Assembly (NCBI GenBank): GCA_033239125.1
Contig: BSWB01000002.1
Span: 157,466,409-157,530,408 of the forward strand
Direction: 5' to 3'
Source: Fagopyrum homotropicum
Taxonomy: Eukaryota; Streptophyta; Magnoliopsida; Caryophyllales; Polygonaceae
Length of the DNA stretch: 64,000 nucleotides
This document shows positions 18,650 through 30,978 of this stretch, piece by piece; within the stretch, counting starts at the first letter, position 1; each line of letters begins with the position of its first letter. Both the position numbers and the translations under genes were made by a program. The notes under the pieces were generated by a model. It saw nothing but the letters and a program-made list of their open reading frames with translations. It had not been told where the DNA came from and did no database searches.

Positions 18650-21534
18650 AATTCGGGTTCCTCATGTCCTCCACGGCCGTGGTTTAGGGCGTGGAAGGTG
18701 GTCACAGTTGCTCTGCCTTCTCCACGACCGTATAACCCCCTGGAGTGGGACACGGTTTTGTTGGTGAAATCCACGGCCGTGGAGTATAGTGTATGGCCGT
18801 GGATTCTCACGTTTTCTGCCTCGTTGTGGATTTTTTCAAACTCCACTTCACCCATCTCTTCTTGTGCTTCTAAGGCTTCAATTGCCTCATTGCACTCTTC
18901 TTCTTCCCCTACATTTGTTAGACTCATAGTAATAACCTTTTGTAAAGGATCGTTCAAGAGAATAGCACTTACCTCCTCCCTAGATAACCCTTCTTCATCT
19001 TGGATATCGAATATATCCTCATCAAAGATGGGCTCCTTTAGTAGAGTGGAAAGAACGAACTCTACTTTCTCTTCTCCTATATCAAAAGCGAGTCTACCAT
19101 TCTTGCAATCGACTATGCAGCCCGAAGTTGCAAGAAACGGTCTTCCGAGTATGATCGGGACCGGACTATCTGCAGGAATGTCAAGCACGACAAAATCAAT
19201 GGGAACAAAGAATTTACCTAGCTTGACTGGGACGTCTTCTACAATACCGACGGGGCGAGTGATGGATCGATCCGCCATGTACAACGTCATCTTTACCGGT
19301 TTAGGATCGCCTAAACCGATCTTCCTACACAATGCAAGTGGTATGATGCTCACACTTGCTCCTAAATCACATAGCGCATCGTATGTGACATCTCCCACTC
19401 CTATGGGAATGCAAAATGACCCCGGATCCTTTAGCTTTGGGGGAATTTTCTCCTTCATGGTCTTGATGAGATCCGAAGAATCCGAACTCATCTTAACCTC
19501 ACCGAAATCTTCTAGCTTCCTCTTGTTAGAGAGGAGCTCCTTCAAGAACTTGTCATAAGCCGGCATACCTACAATAGCATCAATAAAGGGTATATTAATA
19601 TGCAGCTTGCTCATGAGTTCTATAAACTTACCAAACTGTTTATCTAGGCGCGCTCTCGCTCTAGATTGAGGGAATGGTAGGGGAGGTTTGTAAGCTGGAG
19701 GAGGAACGTAGACATCTTCCTTCTCCTTCCCCTTCTCCTTGTCTTTCTCTACGGGGACTTCAACGAACTTAGGCTGCGGATCGGTGGTAGTCACTCCGCT
19801 CCTAGTTGTGATTGCCACCACCCTTCCCTTTGGGTTGTCCTCCGTCTTTCCTGGAAGTTTCCCTTGATTCCTAGGAACTTCCTCCGCATGGCTGAACATT
19901 TGGTTTTCTAAAACTTTTTGAGCTTTATCAACCTTAGAAATTTGATCATCAACCTTAATGATGCGGTTCTCCAAACCTTGAAGCTTTCCCAAGATCGTTT
20001 CCAACATGGGATCGGGCTTCTCCTTCCCCGAAGTGTTTCCTCCATTAGATGTTTGCCCCTGGCTTTTCAAAGGAGTGAAGGAAGAGGAGGGTGGAGTTAG
20101 TGAATAAGAATTGGAAGGATAAGAGTTACCGGAATTTTGTTGATTGCAGCGCCAATTGTTGTTGTTTGAACCCCTATTGTTGTTCCAATTGTTGTTCCGG
20201 TTGTTGTTATTGCCATTCCAATTGTTCCGGTTGTTGTTCCGGTTGTTGTTGTTGTTGTTGCGGTTTGTGTTTTCACCGGCATTATTGTTGTTGCCCAAAT
20301 ATCCAACATTCTTGCCTTGTTGCTTTGGAAAGTTGGTCTTGATAGCCTCCTTCAACTCTTTGATCTCATTGTTGAGGGAGAAAGTCTGATTTTGAGCTTC
20401 ATGTGTGAGCTTTGCTCCTTGCTCTACACGATTTCCCTCCACTTTTTGGTGGGAATACTTCTCTATGACCCTTGCTTGCTTCTCAATGAAGTCCCAAGCG
20501 TCATCTTCTCTCATGTCCATGAATGTTCCACATGAGAGGGATTGGAGGTTGAATTGCGTCCCCGCATCTAACCCCTTGTAGTAAATTTCCAGCAATACAA
20601 GCTTGGATATGCCATGATGAGGGCAATCCAATAACAAGTCCTGAAATCTTTCCCATGATTGAAACAAACTTTCGTTAGACCTCATGGAAAATGCATTGAT
20701 CTTACCTCTAAGTTCCGCCGTTTTGGATGGCGGAAAGAATTTGGTGAGGAACTCCGCGGAAAGGTCTTCCCACGTGTCTAGTTTCCCACTAGGAAGAGCT
20801 TGGTACCAAGACAACGCTTTCCCCTTCAAGGAGAAGAAGAAAGGCTTGAGCTTATAGTTGTTGGTAGTAGCGTTCTTCGGCCTCATTGTCTCCATCATAC
20901 ACTCAAAGTTTTGCAAGTGTTGGTGTGGAGATTCAGCGCTTGTCCCGCCAAATTGGTTTTGGCGAACAAGAGTAATAACTTTAGGGTTGAAGCTAAACCC
21001 TTGCACATCATCAGCATCAAAGTTCACACCTAGACGGCGTGGTTGCTGCGTTGGATCCATCCTTTGGCCAAGAGTTCTTGGCTCATCATCTACACGGTTC
21101 ACCCTTACATTCCTAGGTGGAATGCGTAAGTTTGCGGTCGCCTGTGGAGCAAATGGATTCACATTGATCCTTGGATCAATCTCTTCTAATGGTGGCATGG
21201 AAGAGTCGCTATCATCAGCGGATGATTGAGCCCTATTCGATCTCATCGATCTCCTTGAGGATTTCTTGCTTCCCTTATTCTTAAGGTTGCTTATTTCTAT
21301 CCTCATCTGGAACATCATATCTTTTAGATCATTGACTTGGGATTGATGATGATCCATCTCATCCCGGCGCATATTCTCATTCCATTGGAATTGAGCTTCT
21401 TTCTCCGCCAACTCCGCTTGAAGATCACGTTCGTGTTCTTCAGCCATCTTCTTTTCTTTACGCTTTTGCCTTAAAGTCCTCTCAAGCTCTTGATCAAGAG
21501 GTAAGAGGTCTTCGGTGTTCCTAGACCTGCGCAT
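18650..21534 (-). CDS. gag: Ath-2 gag-protease part of polyprotein
   Basis: An open frame from ATG 21534 (MRRSRNTEDLLPLDQELERT) through Gag and protease; it stays open in a wrong frame to 18574. Gag has the Retrotrans_gag block (ALSWYQALPSGKLDTWEDLS) and the conserved CGTFMDMREDDAWDFIEKQA. A long Asn-rich tract near 20150-20280 is encoded by GTT/GTTGTT repeats, and no CCHC knuckle is seen. Protease is CDLGASVSIIPLALC near 19370. The last 50 codons contain the element's CCACGGCCGTGG words translated in frame (18671-18682, 18771-18782). The parallel region of Ath-1 carries its own word. Confidence 0.9.
18655..18815 (-). repeat. palindromic-word array inside Ath-2 pol
   Basis: Two perfect copies of CCACGGCCGTGG (18671-18682 and 18771-18782) and several partial copies (CCACGACCG, GGCGTGG, CACGG) lie between protease and reverse transcriptase. 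The position is equivalent to the Ath-1 array at 9295-9540. Confidence 0.8.
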
Positions 21535-21612
21535 GCACTCAAAAAGATAATCAAATAACGAGAGCAAGCTCCCAAGCTTGACAACCAGCTACCGAATTTG
21601 GCTTAGACCAAA

Positions 21613-21630
21613 TCCCCGGCAACGGCACCA
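21613..21630 (-). other. Ath-2 primer-binding site, tRNA-Asp type
   Basis: The minus strand reads TGGTGCCGTTGCCGGGGA, 6 bases inside the LTR. It differs at one position from the Ath-1 site; a C-to-T change in a CG context is a plausible cause. Confidence 0.88.
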
Positions 21631-21636
21631 AAAACT

Positions 21637-23393
21637 TGTTCGCCACTTAGCGTGCGTGCAATCAAGCTTTAAATTTATAAAACTAGAATAAAAGCAAGCG
21701 AACCCGCAGTGTACGGATCGGCGTAGATTAGCAAGTATTTCAGAGTATCGAACACAGGGATTTGGGGGGAACAAATTCAATTGCACATTATCAAGCAAGT
21801 AGATGTAAGAGCTTTGCAAATTATTGGGAAAACAACAATCCTAAAGATCCAAGTATCCAGCTGTGGCAATCGATTCAAGATATACTAATGATATAAGGAC
21901 AGAGTTGAGATATGAAAAGGTATGCTAATGTAAGGTAATCGTACGGTGAAGTTCCAAAAACCTTATGTGACTCACCTACAAGAAACTCCCTATACAGGTT
22001 GTTGAGGCTTCAATATAGAAAGGTTCTAAAGGTAAGAATTAATGTCAAATACCCAAACTTGTAATCCAAGGATCAAGACTAACTAAACTGATTATGGTTG
22101 TGACACTCACAATCGAGGTAGAGGTTATTGAGTCTTCACTACCACCTAGAAAAGGCAAGCCTAAACTAAGTTAAAGCAAATCTTTAACTTTGGATTAAAG
22201 TAAAAGCAGGTTCGTAAACTTAAGGGAAATCACGGTTAGTTCTTGAGGTTCCACGGCCGTGGACTTCAAGAACAGGCCGTATTTTAGGGTTCGTCGACGA
22301 TTCTCTCCAACTCTCAGGATCCAATTTAATTACGATCGATCTATCATCATCTAAGCCACAACTATCAACCCTTCACCTTAGAATTGTTAAGGGTTTTTAG
22401 CCAACAATAGTCATTATGCTATCAAATTCAAGGTTTAAAAGATTTAAAGATGAAAACTTCTGAAAACCTTCAATAAACTTCAACAAATCTCAATGTCACA
22501 ATCAAGAACAAATATCGTCACTAGATTCGGAATAGAACAAATAAACAAATCTTAGATAAGAAGGAAGAACGGGATGTCAATCCGTCTTTTAAATCAAACC
22601 TAAGCAAGAAGAGGAATCTTCTTGCGAATAACCTTCCGAATCTTCGATCTTCGTCAATCCGGAAATCTCAATCACAATCTCCACCAAAGTGCGAGATTAG
22701 GGCAACTCCAAAGATGAGCGCAAAGTACGTCCTTTGCAAAATCGCAAAGATCTCTAAGTCGCGGCGTGGCCGAAAGTGCGTCAAAGCAATGTGTAAGCTT
22801 AAGCCTAAAGCGAGGTGACGGAATCTCTCTTCGCCCGTCCTTTTATAGGGTATGATGAAGTAGCGGCCCGGCCCAATCCTTTTAAAAGATCGTGGCTTAA
22901 AATGTGGCGAAAAAGATCGCCAAGATCACGGTCGTGGAGGGTTCCACGACCGTAATTTAGAGCGTGGAAATCAACACGGTTTGAACCATCTTCTCCACGG
23001 CCGTAGAAGTTGCTGGAATGAACCACGTTTCCTTAGCCATGGTTCCACGGCCGTGGAACTGAATGTGGAAAGTAGTACGGCCGTATTTTAGAGCGTGGTT
23101 TAGGGCAAGAACGTGATTCTTCCCTAGCCTCGTGCATTCCATAAGTTGACACTCCTTTTGCTTCTAAGAATGCCCTCAATCCATGGATATTGCAAACAAC
23201 TTCATCCTTGCTCAATTCCGTTCGGAAATGGCTCTCAATCACCTATAATCAACATAAAGCTTGTGTAGACATCTATATCGACAATATAGGCAAACTAGCT
23301 CACAAATGCATCAATGCTCAATCGATGACTATCAATATGAATCAAATACGTTTAGAAAACGTGCCTAAAATATCACAATATTTCATGCTAACA
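21637..23393 (-). repeat. Ath-2 5' LTR
   Basis: About 1757 bp, TG at 21637 and CA at 23392-23393, similar in layout to the Ath-1 LTR (shared start TGTTCGC and the shared phrase gcgaacccgcagtgtacggatcgg). The TATA box CCCTATAAAAGG lies on the minus strand at 22839-22850. A cluster of CCACGGCCGTGG-type words lies upstream (22925-23095; perfect copy 23045-23056). One more perfect copy at 22251-22262 is the centre of a hairpin with arms GTTCTTGA and TCAAGAAC (22239-22273). Confidence 0.9.
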
Positions 23394-24525
23394 CCTGGGT
23401 TGCAAGAGCACATTCTAGTCTTCTGTAGAATGTACTAGGCAAGTGGTCACCGCCCGGTTTTCATACACTTGGGCCAATTACGGTATATAAGGTGATTCCT
23501 ATTCCGGTTATCCGTTATAGCAACAATAAACAACACAACAAGCCAAAACACTCAAACCAATATACGGAATGAAGCTAAGTAAGTCCAAGGGACTTACCTA
23601 CTTGAAGGTAACTCAAAGGGTCAACGGACACTCAGTTTCCCTCAGGAAAGGAGCAAGGAAAGCCTGTTCACACAAGACATCACAAATCAGGAACGAAATG
23701 GTTGCTAGAAGTCTATAACTTCTAGTCTCGATGATCTTTAAGAGATCTCTACAAGCTAAGGTCTCAACCTCAGTCTTATAGCACTCTCAGGGGGGTAACA
23801 ACTGCAGAGGAAACCGCAGGGGCAGCTGGGCGAGGCAGAGGGGCGGCAACGTGACATATCCGCAAGAGCGGCTTTGTGCAGGCGCGGGGGCGGTTAAGTC
23901 TCAGAAGGTGGCATCGGGCTTCCTTCTGACAACAACTCACAACTAAGGTACCAAGGCTTGATTCCTTGATCCAAACACGTTAGGACTCAACCAATGGAGC
24001 ATGTGAACATCAACATATCAACAACGGAATGCTCCACAAGAATCAAGGCTCAAACTTGATTCTTAGAGAAGAAGAAAAGAGAAGAACGATAGAAGGAAAC
24101 GAAACAGAAGAGAACGGCATGCAACAACATGTGAACGTGAGGGAGAAACAAATGAAGATGAACTTACTCGTTCAAAAAAATCACAGGAAACAAGGGCGAC
24201 GGGTGCAGCTCTTAGGATTGAAGAACGTATGCAAGAAGCGGGAAAAACGGGAAGAAGGAGGGATTATATAGGAAAGGGGTGGAAAGATAGAAGAAAAGAC
24301 GTTTTATGGTTAGGAATAAGATAGGAAGGCCGGCCCATAAGATAAGATGATCGGATATTCTATCTATGGAAGGAAGATAAAACGAACGAAAATAGATCGG
24401 GCGCGATTTGTGGTGAATCCGCCGAGGCGGATCGCCCTGCCCCAGGGGCGGTGACAAGCACAGCTTGCCGTTGGAGCGGCCGCTGTCACCGTAGGGGAAG
24501 TGACAGCTAAAAACTAGATGTTACA
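23394..24525 (-). repeat. Chr-1 3' LTR, truncated by Ath-2
   Basis: Aligns with the solo LTR from about 51240 to its end at 52413. On the minus strand a TATA box CCTATATAATCC lies near 24262-24273. GC-rich words of the CCGCAGGGGCGG type lie upstream (24418-24500) and downstream (23810-23895), several of them mutated. It ends GTTACA at 24525. Confidence 0.85.
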
Positions 24526-24545
24526 TCAGATCCCCCTAAAAAGAA
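24526..24545 (-). other. Chr-1 polypurine tract
   Basis: The minus strand reads TTTTTAGGGGGATCTGA directly next to the 3' LTR, as expected for a plus-strand primer. Chr-2 has a matching tract at 48225-48243. Confidence 0.75.
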
Positions 24546-24699
24546 CTTTCGTCCCGAAACTTGCAATGAACCACAAGGTCACATATCAACAACGCAAAAA
24601 CACTGAACTCAACTCATATATTCCCACCCGGGGCACAAAACTCACCACGTCACAAAAGCGTGCACAACACAACAGTGGAAACTGAAACTCAGACATCTA

Positions 24700-27420
24700 T
24701 GTTAAAGGTACAACCACATCCGCTTAGAACTCAGGATAGTTCCTCTGGATACTATCCTATGTCTCCCAAGTCGCCTCATCAGCTCCTCGCATCAACCATT
24801 GAATCTTCATCATCGGTATGTCCTTCGAACCCAAGCGTCTCATACTACGCTCTAAGATATCTACCGGATGCTCTACGAACGTGTGGGCTGACTCGACCAC
24901 TAGATACTCATGACTGGCGATGTGTCTCAGGTCTAGTATGTTCTCTCGTAACTGAGACACATGGAAGACTGGGTGAACACCCTCAAGCCTCGGTGGCAAA
25001 GCAAGTTTGTATGCTGCCTCTCCAACTCGCTCAAGAATCTCAAAAGGTCCGACATATATAGGATTTAGCTTCCCCTTGACGCCGAAGCATTTGATGCCTC
25101 GTATTGGGGATACCCTCGGCCAAAGCTGAGCTCCAACTCCGAACTCTAGAGGTATGCGTCTCTTATATACATAAGACTTCTGACGACTTTGTGCTGCTAA
25201 CACCCGTTCTAGGATCATCGCTACTCTGGCCCTATCATCCTGTATCTGCTCAAGTCTACTCCGCTAGCACTGCTTGGCTCATCCCAGCACAACGGTGTAC
25301 GTTATATCTGTCCGTACAAAGCCTCATAAGGAGCCATCCTAATCGAAGCGTGTCAACTGCTGCTATACGAAAACTCCACTAAGGGAAGGTGATCTGGTCA
25401 CACTTGTCCCCAGTGTAGTACGCAGGCTCTCAACATGTCCTCCAAAGTCTAGATGGTCCGCTCGGACTGACCATCGGTCTAAGGATGATAAGCAGTCGTG
25501 AACTACAGACTTGTACCTACGGCGGCATGCACTTGCTGCCAAAACCTCGAGGTGAACCATCCGTCTTTGTCAAAGACTATAGTCCTAGGTACTCCATGAA
25601 GTCTCAAAATCTGTCTAGTGAACTCCTCTGCTAATTGACTTACCGGCCACATTTCCTTGATAGGAATGAAACGTGCGGTCTTCGTCAGTCGATCCACTAT
25701 CACCCAGATAGCGTCAAAGTCTCGACTCGGTCTCAAACCGGTGACAAAGTCCATAGAGATGTCCTCCCACTTCCATTGAGTGACGGGAAGTAGGTGTAGC
25801 TCGCATCCTGGTCGATGATTCTCGATCTTGACCTGCTGATGGGTCGCACACTAAACTACATATTTCGTCACATCTGGCTTCAGACTTCCCCACCAGAAAG
25901 AGCGTTTGATATCTTGATACATCTTACTCGCACCGGGGTGCATTGAGTAAGGTGAAGAGTGAGCCTCCTAAAGGATCCACTGTCTCAACTCTTGATCTGA
26001 AGGCACACATACACGCTCCTGGTATCTCAAGATCCCACCAGCACCTATTGCAAATTGTGGCGCTGTCCTCGAGGCATCCGGTCTCGGATCTGTGTTAAAG
26101 CTGGACAACTCTCCTGCTTCTGTCAGATCTCAACCAACAGGTCAAGTAATATCTCCAAGGTGGATAGTTGGATGTCGGAATCCGGGAAGTGGATATCCAT
26201 CTCTAGCCATACCAAGTCTCGCTACAACTGAGGCTGAGTTGTCAGGCGAGCGATCGCCATCTCCTATGGAGTCTTCCTACGGAGGGCATCAGCTACCACA
26301 TTCCCCTTCCCCGAGTGGTATAAGATCTCAAGATTAAATTCCTTGATCAATTCCAACCATCTCCTCTAGCGGTTATTCAACTCCCGTTGAGTGAATATAT
26401 ACTTCAGACTCTTACCCTTCTACATCAGAACACACCCCAAGCCTAGCTTGGATGTGTCGCTGTAAATCACAAAGTCCTTAATGCCCTCTGGTTGAGCTAA
26501 GACAAGAGCAGAGGTCAACCTCTTCTTCAGCTTCTCAAAGCTCTGTAGGCACGGCTCGGACTATACAAATCTCATAGACTTCCTTAGCAAGAAAGGGAGC
26601 GGTTGGGAGATAACTGAAAAGCCCTCAACAAAACGCTTTTAGTAGCCCACAAATCCTAAGAAGCTGCGTACCTCCTTGATGTTCTTAGGAGGTGGCCATG
26701 ATTCAAGTGACTCGATCTTCGTTGGATCTACCTTGATCCCTTCAACTAAAACTATGTGACCATGGAATGCTACCTCAAACATCCAAAACTCACACTTAGA
26801 GTGCTTGGCGTAAAGCTCTCTATCCTACAGGACTTGAAGGACGATCCTCAAATGTCCTGTATGCTCATATCTGCTACGAGAGTATACCAGAATGTCATCT
26901 ATGAAGACAACTACAAACTAGTCTAGAAAGTCGATGAAGATGTTGTTCATCAACTTCATGAAAACTAGGGGTGCATTTGTGAGCCCGAATGGCATCACTA
27001 CAAACTCGTGGTGGCCATACCTGGTCCGAAATACCGTCTTGGCTATGTCCTACTCTCGCACCCTCAGCTGGTGATATCCGGGTCTCAAAGAGATCCGTGA
27101 AAACACTGAAGCTCCATGCAATTGATCCAAAAGATCGTCGATACGGGGAAATGGGTACTTATTCTTGATTGTCACCTTGTTCAGCTCTCGGTAATCAATA
27201 CATAACCTCATCGACCCGTCTTTCTTCCTGATAAAGAGTATTGGTGTGCCTCAAGGAGATACCCTAGGACGGATGAAGCCCTTCTCAACTAACTCCTCGA
27301 GATGCTTCTTAAGCTCAAGCATCTCGATAGGCGCCATACGGTAAGGAGCCTTCGAGATCGGTCTCGTCCCAGGCTCTAGATCAATGCCAAAGTCTACACT
27401 CCTCTCTATGGAGGAAAACT
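24700..27420 (-). pseudogene. pol: Chr-1 pol: RT, RNase H, integrase (many stops)
   Basis: A degenerate minus-strand pol. Integrase: the core with SMDFVTGLRPSRDFDAIWVI at about 25680-25760, DRLTKTARFIPIK, and the C-terminal part with GPFEILERVGEAAYKLALP and HPVFHVSQLR at 24850-25080. A short segment after it near 24757 may be a chromodomain remnant. RNase H: YSDTSKLGLGCVLM and YHSGKGNVVADAL around 26290-26480. Reverse transcriptase: FIDDILVYS at about 26880-26910 and an MPFGLTNAP-like stretch near 26980. Frames change repeatedly and in-frame stops are frequent, so it is non-functional. Confidence 0.85.
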
Positions 27421-27479
27421 GGATGGCTCTCCAAAAACGTTGGTAAACTCGCCTGCTACCGGAATCTCCTCCAACGCTG

Positions 27480-27951
27480 GACTCATACTATCTTTCATGG
27501 CACAGAATCAGAAAGCCTCGCAACCCTGACCGATAAGTCTCGCAGCCCGAACTGCACTGATGGCTGTACCGGTCTTTCCGAGATGCCATCCTCGGAAAAT
27601 CTTCACATGGCCTGACTCTGTACTTACCGTCACTGTCCTCTTGCCGATGTCCAAAACTGCTCGATGTCGATCCATCCAATCCATGCCCAAAATAACTTCG
27701 TCATGTACTTAGTACATGACGAAGAAGTCAGCTGGCCAATTGCGACCTCCCAATCTAATAGGGAAATCGTGAACCTCTCGTGTACCTCTAATCTTACCCC
27801 CATCGGGTAATCCTATAAAGAAGGGTCTACCTTCTACGATAACTAAGGCCAATCTATCAACACATGCATCAGATATAAAAGAATGCGTAGCACCGGTATC
27901 AAAAAGAACTCTGACAGGAAAACCATTAATATGAATGGTACCTGTGGTCAC
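27480..27951 (-). pseudogene. Chr-1 aspartic protease
   Basis: Two overlapping minus-strand frames hold the protease: FPVRVLFDTGATHSFISDAC with catalytic DTGA near 27895, and further on MGMDWMDRHRAVLDIGKR near 27640-27690 (the usual GMDWL-like motif of chromovirus proteases). A frameshift between them, near 27,700, breaks the domain. Confidence 0.85.
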
Positions 27952-28139
27952 TGGAGCGGTCGGCTCAACTACACTCCTCAGCTTATAAACTCTAGCTGAG
28001 GCACCTCTGGTGTCAAAAGTACCACCTCCTCGTCCTCTACCCTAACCCAGAGTGGAACCCTGAGGAGTGGTAGAACCAGGAACTCTCTGCTGCTGCTGAT
28101 ACTGAGGTCTCTTTCCACCTCCTACAACACAAGCAGGTG

Positions 28140-29376
28140 AAGATCCCTATTGAGATAGCACCTTGCCTTGACGGAAAAATACAGCTCTATGTCCTGGCTT
28201 GCCACATGAAAAGCAAGTCACTACAACCTTCTTGCAATCAGCTCGGATGTCTCCTACACCTCCGTAGTTATGACACTGACATCCTTTCTCAGAACTCTTT
28301 TGGAAACCGGAGCGTCCCAGCGTCTGACTGCGCCCAAAACTAGAAGCTCCTGATCTAATACTCACTGGCCCAATCCTCTGTCTCTTCTGAGGTTTTCCTA
28401 TTTGAGAAGCTCTCCTTTGACTCGGTCGATCTCTCTCACAAGCAGATGCCCTATCCTGATAGTCCGTCAAAGAATCACAACAAAAACCAGCAAGATTGGA
28501 GCGGGTAGACTCTTTCAACCTCCGAAAAAAGGTAAATATGTTGCTCATCGGGTGGTGCAGACGGACCCAACAAAGACAACTTCTCTTGAAACTTGCTGAC
28601 AATCTCAACAATAGGAAGATCCTCGAAACCAACCTCAAGGAAGTCCTGAAGACGATCTCTCCTCATGGCTATAGGGTAGTAGTGATCCCTAATCACCGTC
28701 TTCATCTACTCATAACTGGTGACCTTACTACGCACGGTTCTCTACCAAGAATGAGCCTGATCCTTCAGCAACGTCTGTGCTATGTCGACTCGACGTCTCT
28801 CAAGGCAACCGATCGCCTCCATAACAGAGTCTAGCTGTCCTAGCCATAACTCCACCTCTAATCCAATCTTTCCCATGAAAGAAGGAACCTTCAGATGGTT
28901 GAAACCCTTTAACTACTAGTCGGTTCTCGGCTCTCTCGCCTCATCTGGTGCTCTAACAACCTCAACAACTCTAACAGGTGTAGCAACAACCTGCATAACT
29001 CTCTGCGAAACCTCAGTTGATCTCGTGGGAATTGGCGGTGCTGGTGTTGGTCCTCCAGTCCTGATAGCCTCCTCAACTCTCTTCACGTAGTCGTGATATG
29101 CAAAAGCTCTGCTCTCATGGATACCCGACCGGACTCATTCGACTGTGCTCGTTATGCTCCGGACCTAGCAGCGGTGCCGTTCCCAGCCTTTGGAACAACA
29201 CTCTAAGCAACTTCTTCAACAAACGCCTCAGCGATAGGTGGGTCAGCAACTGGGGCTTGGCCCCGACCTCTAGCTAGTGGAGGTCTTCCTGCTCGTCCTC
29301 GTCCACAGACGGTAGGTGGAAGAGGTAGTCGACCTCTTCCTCGCCCCAGAGCAGATGTAGCTCTAGTACGTGTCAT
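28140..29376 (-). pseudogene. gag: Chr-1 gag with CCHC zinc knuckle
   Basis: Gag starts at ATG 29376 with an Arg/Gly/Pro-rich N-terminus. The body (28640-29200) is broken by stops. The C-terminal part has the zinc knuckle CFSCGKPGHRAVFF at about 28180-28225, whose last Cys appears to be lost, preceded by a second Cys-rich stretch CHNYGGVGDIRADC. Confidence 0.8.
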
Positions 29377-29627
29377 CTACGATAGGGATATAGATACATA
29401 AGGCAACGCTACAACTAAAACAGAAATCTAGGAAAAACTACATAAAGGTCAACATAAAAGAAACTACACTGCTGAGATCCGCGGAGGTAGTGGTGGTCGC
29501 CCATACATCTATCCCAGACCGACAAGTTTAAAAATCCAAAAACCCCTTTTAAAAACGTAGACTCCTTGCGGGTTCTATTTATTTATCTATCCGACCTTTA
29601 GAAGATTTTGAGTGTCATTGTTGCCAA

Positions 29628-29643
29628 CCTGCTTCTAATACTA
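29628..29643 (-). other. Chr-1 primer-binding site (degenerate initiator tRNA-Met)
   Basis: The minus strand reads TAGTATTAGAAGCAGG three bases inside the 5' LTR. It resembles the tRNA-iMet complement TGGTATCAGAGC with several changes. Confidence 0.6.
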
Positions 29644-29646
29644 TAT

Positions 29647-30398
29647 TGTAACACCCCAACTTCTGGGAACTCGACAAATCCGCAGGGGCGGCTAGGCGAG
29701 GCACAGGGGCGACAACGTGACAAATCCATAGGGGCGGCTCTGTGTAGGCACGGGGGCGGTTTAGGCTCAGAAGGTGGCGTCGGGCTTCCTTCTAACAGCA
29801 ACTCACAACCAAGGTATCAAGGTTCGATTCCTTGATCCAAACACGTCAAGACTCAACCAAGGGAGCCTGTGAACATCAACATATCAACAACGAAACACTA
29901 TACAAGAATCAAGCTCAAACTTGATTCTTGGAGAAGAAGAAAAGAGAAGAACGATAGAAGGAAACGAAACAAAAGGGAACGACATATAGCAACACATGAA
30001 TGTGAGGGAGAAACAAAGGAAGATGAACTTACACGTTCAGCAAGATCACAAGAAGCAAGAGCGACGGCTGCAGCTCTCAGGGTTGAAGAACGTATGCAAG
30101 AAGCGGGAAAAACGGGTAGAAGGAGGGATTATATAGGAAAGGGGTGGAAAGATAGAAAGAAAGACGCTTTAGGGTTAGGAATAAGATAGGAAGGTCGGCC
30201 CACAAGATAGAAGATTGGATATTCTATCTAAAGAAGGAAGGTAAAACGAACGAAAACAGATCGGGCACGATCTGTGGCGAATCCGCAGGGACGGATCGCC
30301 TTACCGCAGGGGCGGCTCCGTATCACCACGGAGACGGTGATAGGTAGAACTTGCCGCTGGAGTGGCCCTGCGGTGACATCTAAAAACTGGATGTTACA
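29647..30398 (-). repeat. Chr-1 5' LTR, internally deleted
   Basis: Only 752 bp, against 1713 bp for the related solo LTR at 50701-52413. The first 30 bases (TGTAACACCCC... GAACTC) join directly to a segment equivalent to about 51725, so roughly 1 kb is missing. Two perfect CCGCAGGGGCGG words are at 29680-29691 and 30304-30315. It ends GATGTTACA at 30398. Confidence 0.85.
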
Positions 30399-30978
30399 AC
30401 TCTAAAATTTGATTGTGTCTTGGTATTAAGTTTTGGGCATTGATATTCGGTTATTGAATTTTAGGCATTAGATTTTGGGTATTTATTTTGGATGTTATGT
30501 TTTTGGTATTGAATTTCAAGTGTGATATTTTGGGTAATATGTTTATGGAATTAAAGTATTATAATTTGGATACAATTATAAATTTAAATAAATAATTAAA
30601 AACTCATGACATTGAATTAGTTCATTATCAAGCAGCAATAGAAAGCCACAAACTACCAATTAAATTAAAAAATAGTTTTTTTAATCAAAAATTGAAAAAT
30701 AGCAATTTACTTTCTCTTACTAATACAAAAAGTTCATCTACATCAATTTTCTCAAAAATTAAAGGGATCTGGCCTCCCTTAAAACATTAAAATATATGTC
30801 GCATTTTTAGACAATTTTAGTGACCAAAGGTTGTATTTGAGAATGTTGCTACAGAACTAAAAAATCAAACGAAAACAAATGAAGCCGATAACTTATGCTT
30901 GATTTTGACAAATCAATGATTGTGAAGCTGTCCGTGAAAGGTCAAGATAATTTTAACAAAAAATGGGATGAAATAGAC
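30399..30978. other. AT-rich DNA, no gene seen
   Basis: Begins with short degenerate repeats around TTGGGTATT and TTTTGGGCATT, then plain AT-rich sequence. Nothing coding or structured was recognised. Confidence 0.6.

Larger units (their letters stand above)
13960..23393 (-). mobile_element. Ath-2 Athila-type retrotransposon, main body
   Basis: The right-hand, 5' part of the second Athila element: 5' LTR (21637-23393), tRNA-Asp-type primer site, gag-protease, RT-RNase H-integrase, ORF1 promoter region and the N-terminal half of ORF1, broken at 13960 by Ath-1. It is inserted in the 3' LTR of Chr-1. The Chr-1 sequence beginning CTGGGTTGCAAGAGC at 23395 matches the related solo LTR at about 51240, well inside that LTR. 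Coding lesions are one nonsense codon (17711-17713), one frameshift near 18.6 kb and a frameshift in ORF1 near 14,300-14,316. It belongs to the same lineage as Ath-1 but to a clearly different family. Confidence 0.93.
23394..30398 (-). mobile_element. Chr-1, decayed chromovirus-like Ty3/gypsy element
   Basis: A minus-strand element with LTR remnants at 23394-24525 (3' LTR, 5' part lost to Ath-2 and the window edge) and 29647-30398 (5' LTR, internally deleted). Gag with a CCHC knuckle, protease, RT, RNase H and integrase follow in order. No long open frame survives. The terminal TGTAACA, the Met-tRNA-like primer site and the integrase tail with HPVFHVSQLR point to the chromovirus branch, probably Tekay-like. 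It is the oldest layer of this nest. Confidence 0.88.

Noticed and set aside
27508..27690. Independent small gene
   Set aside because: It is the second half of the Chr-1 protease, recognised by its GMDWM motif and position.
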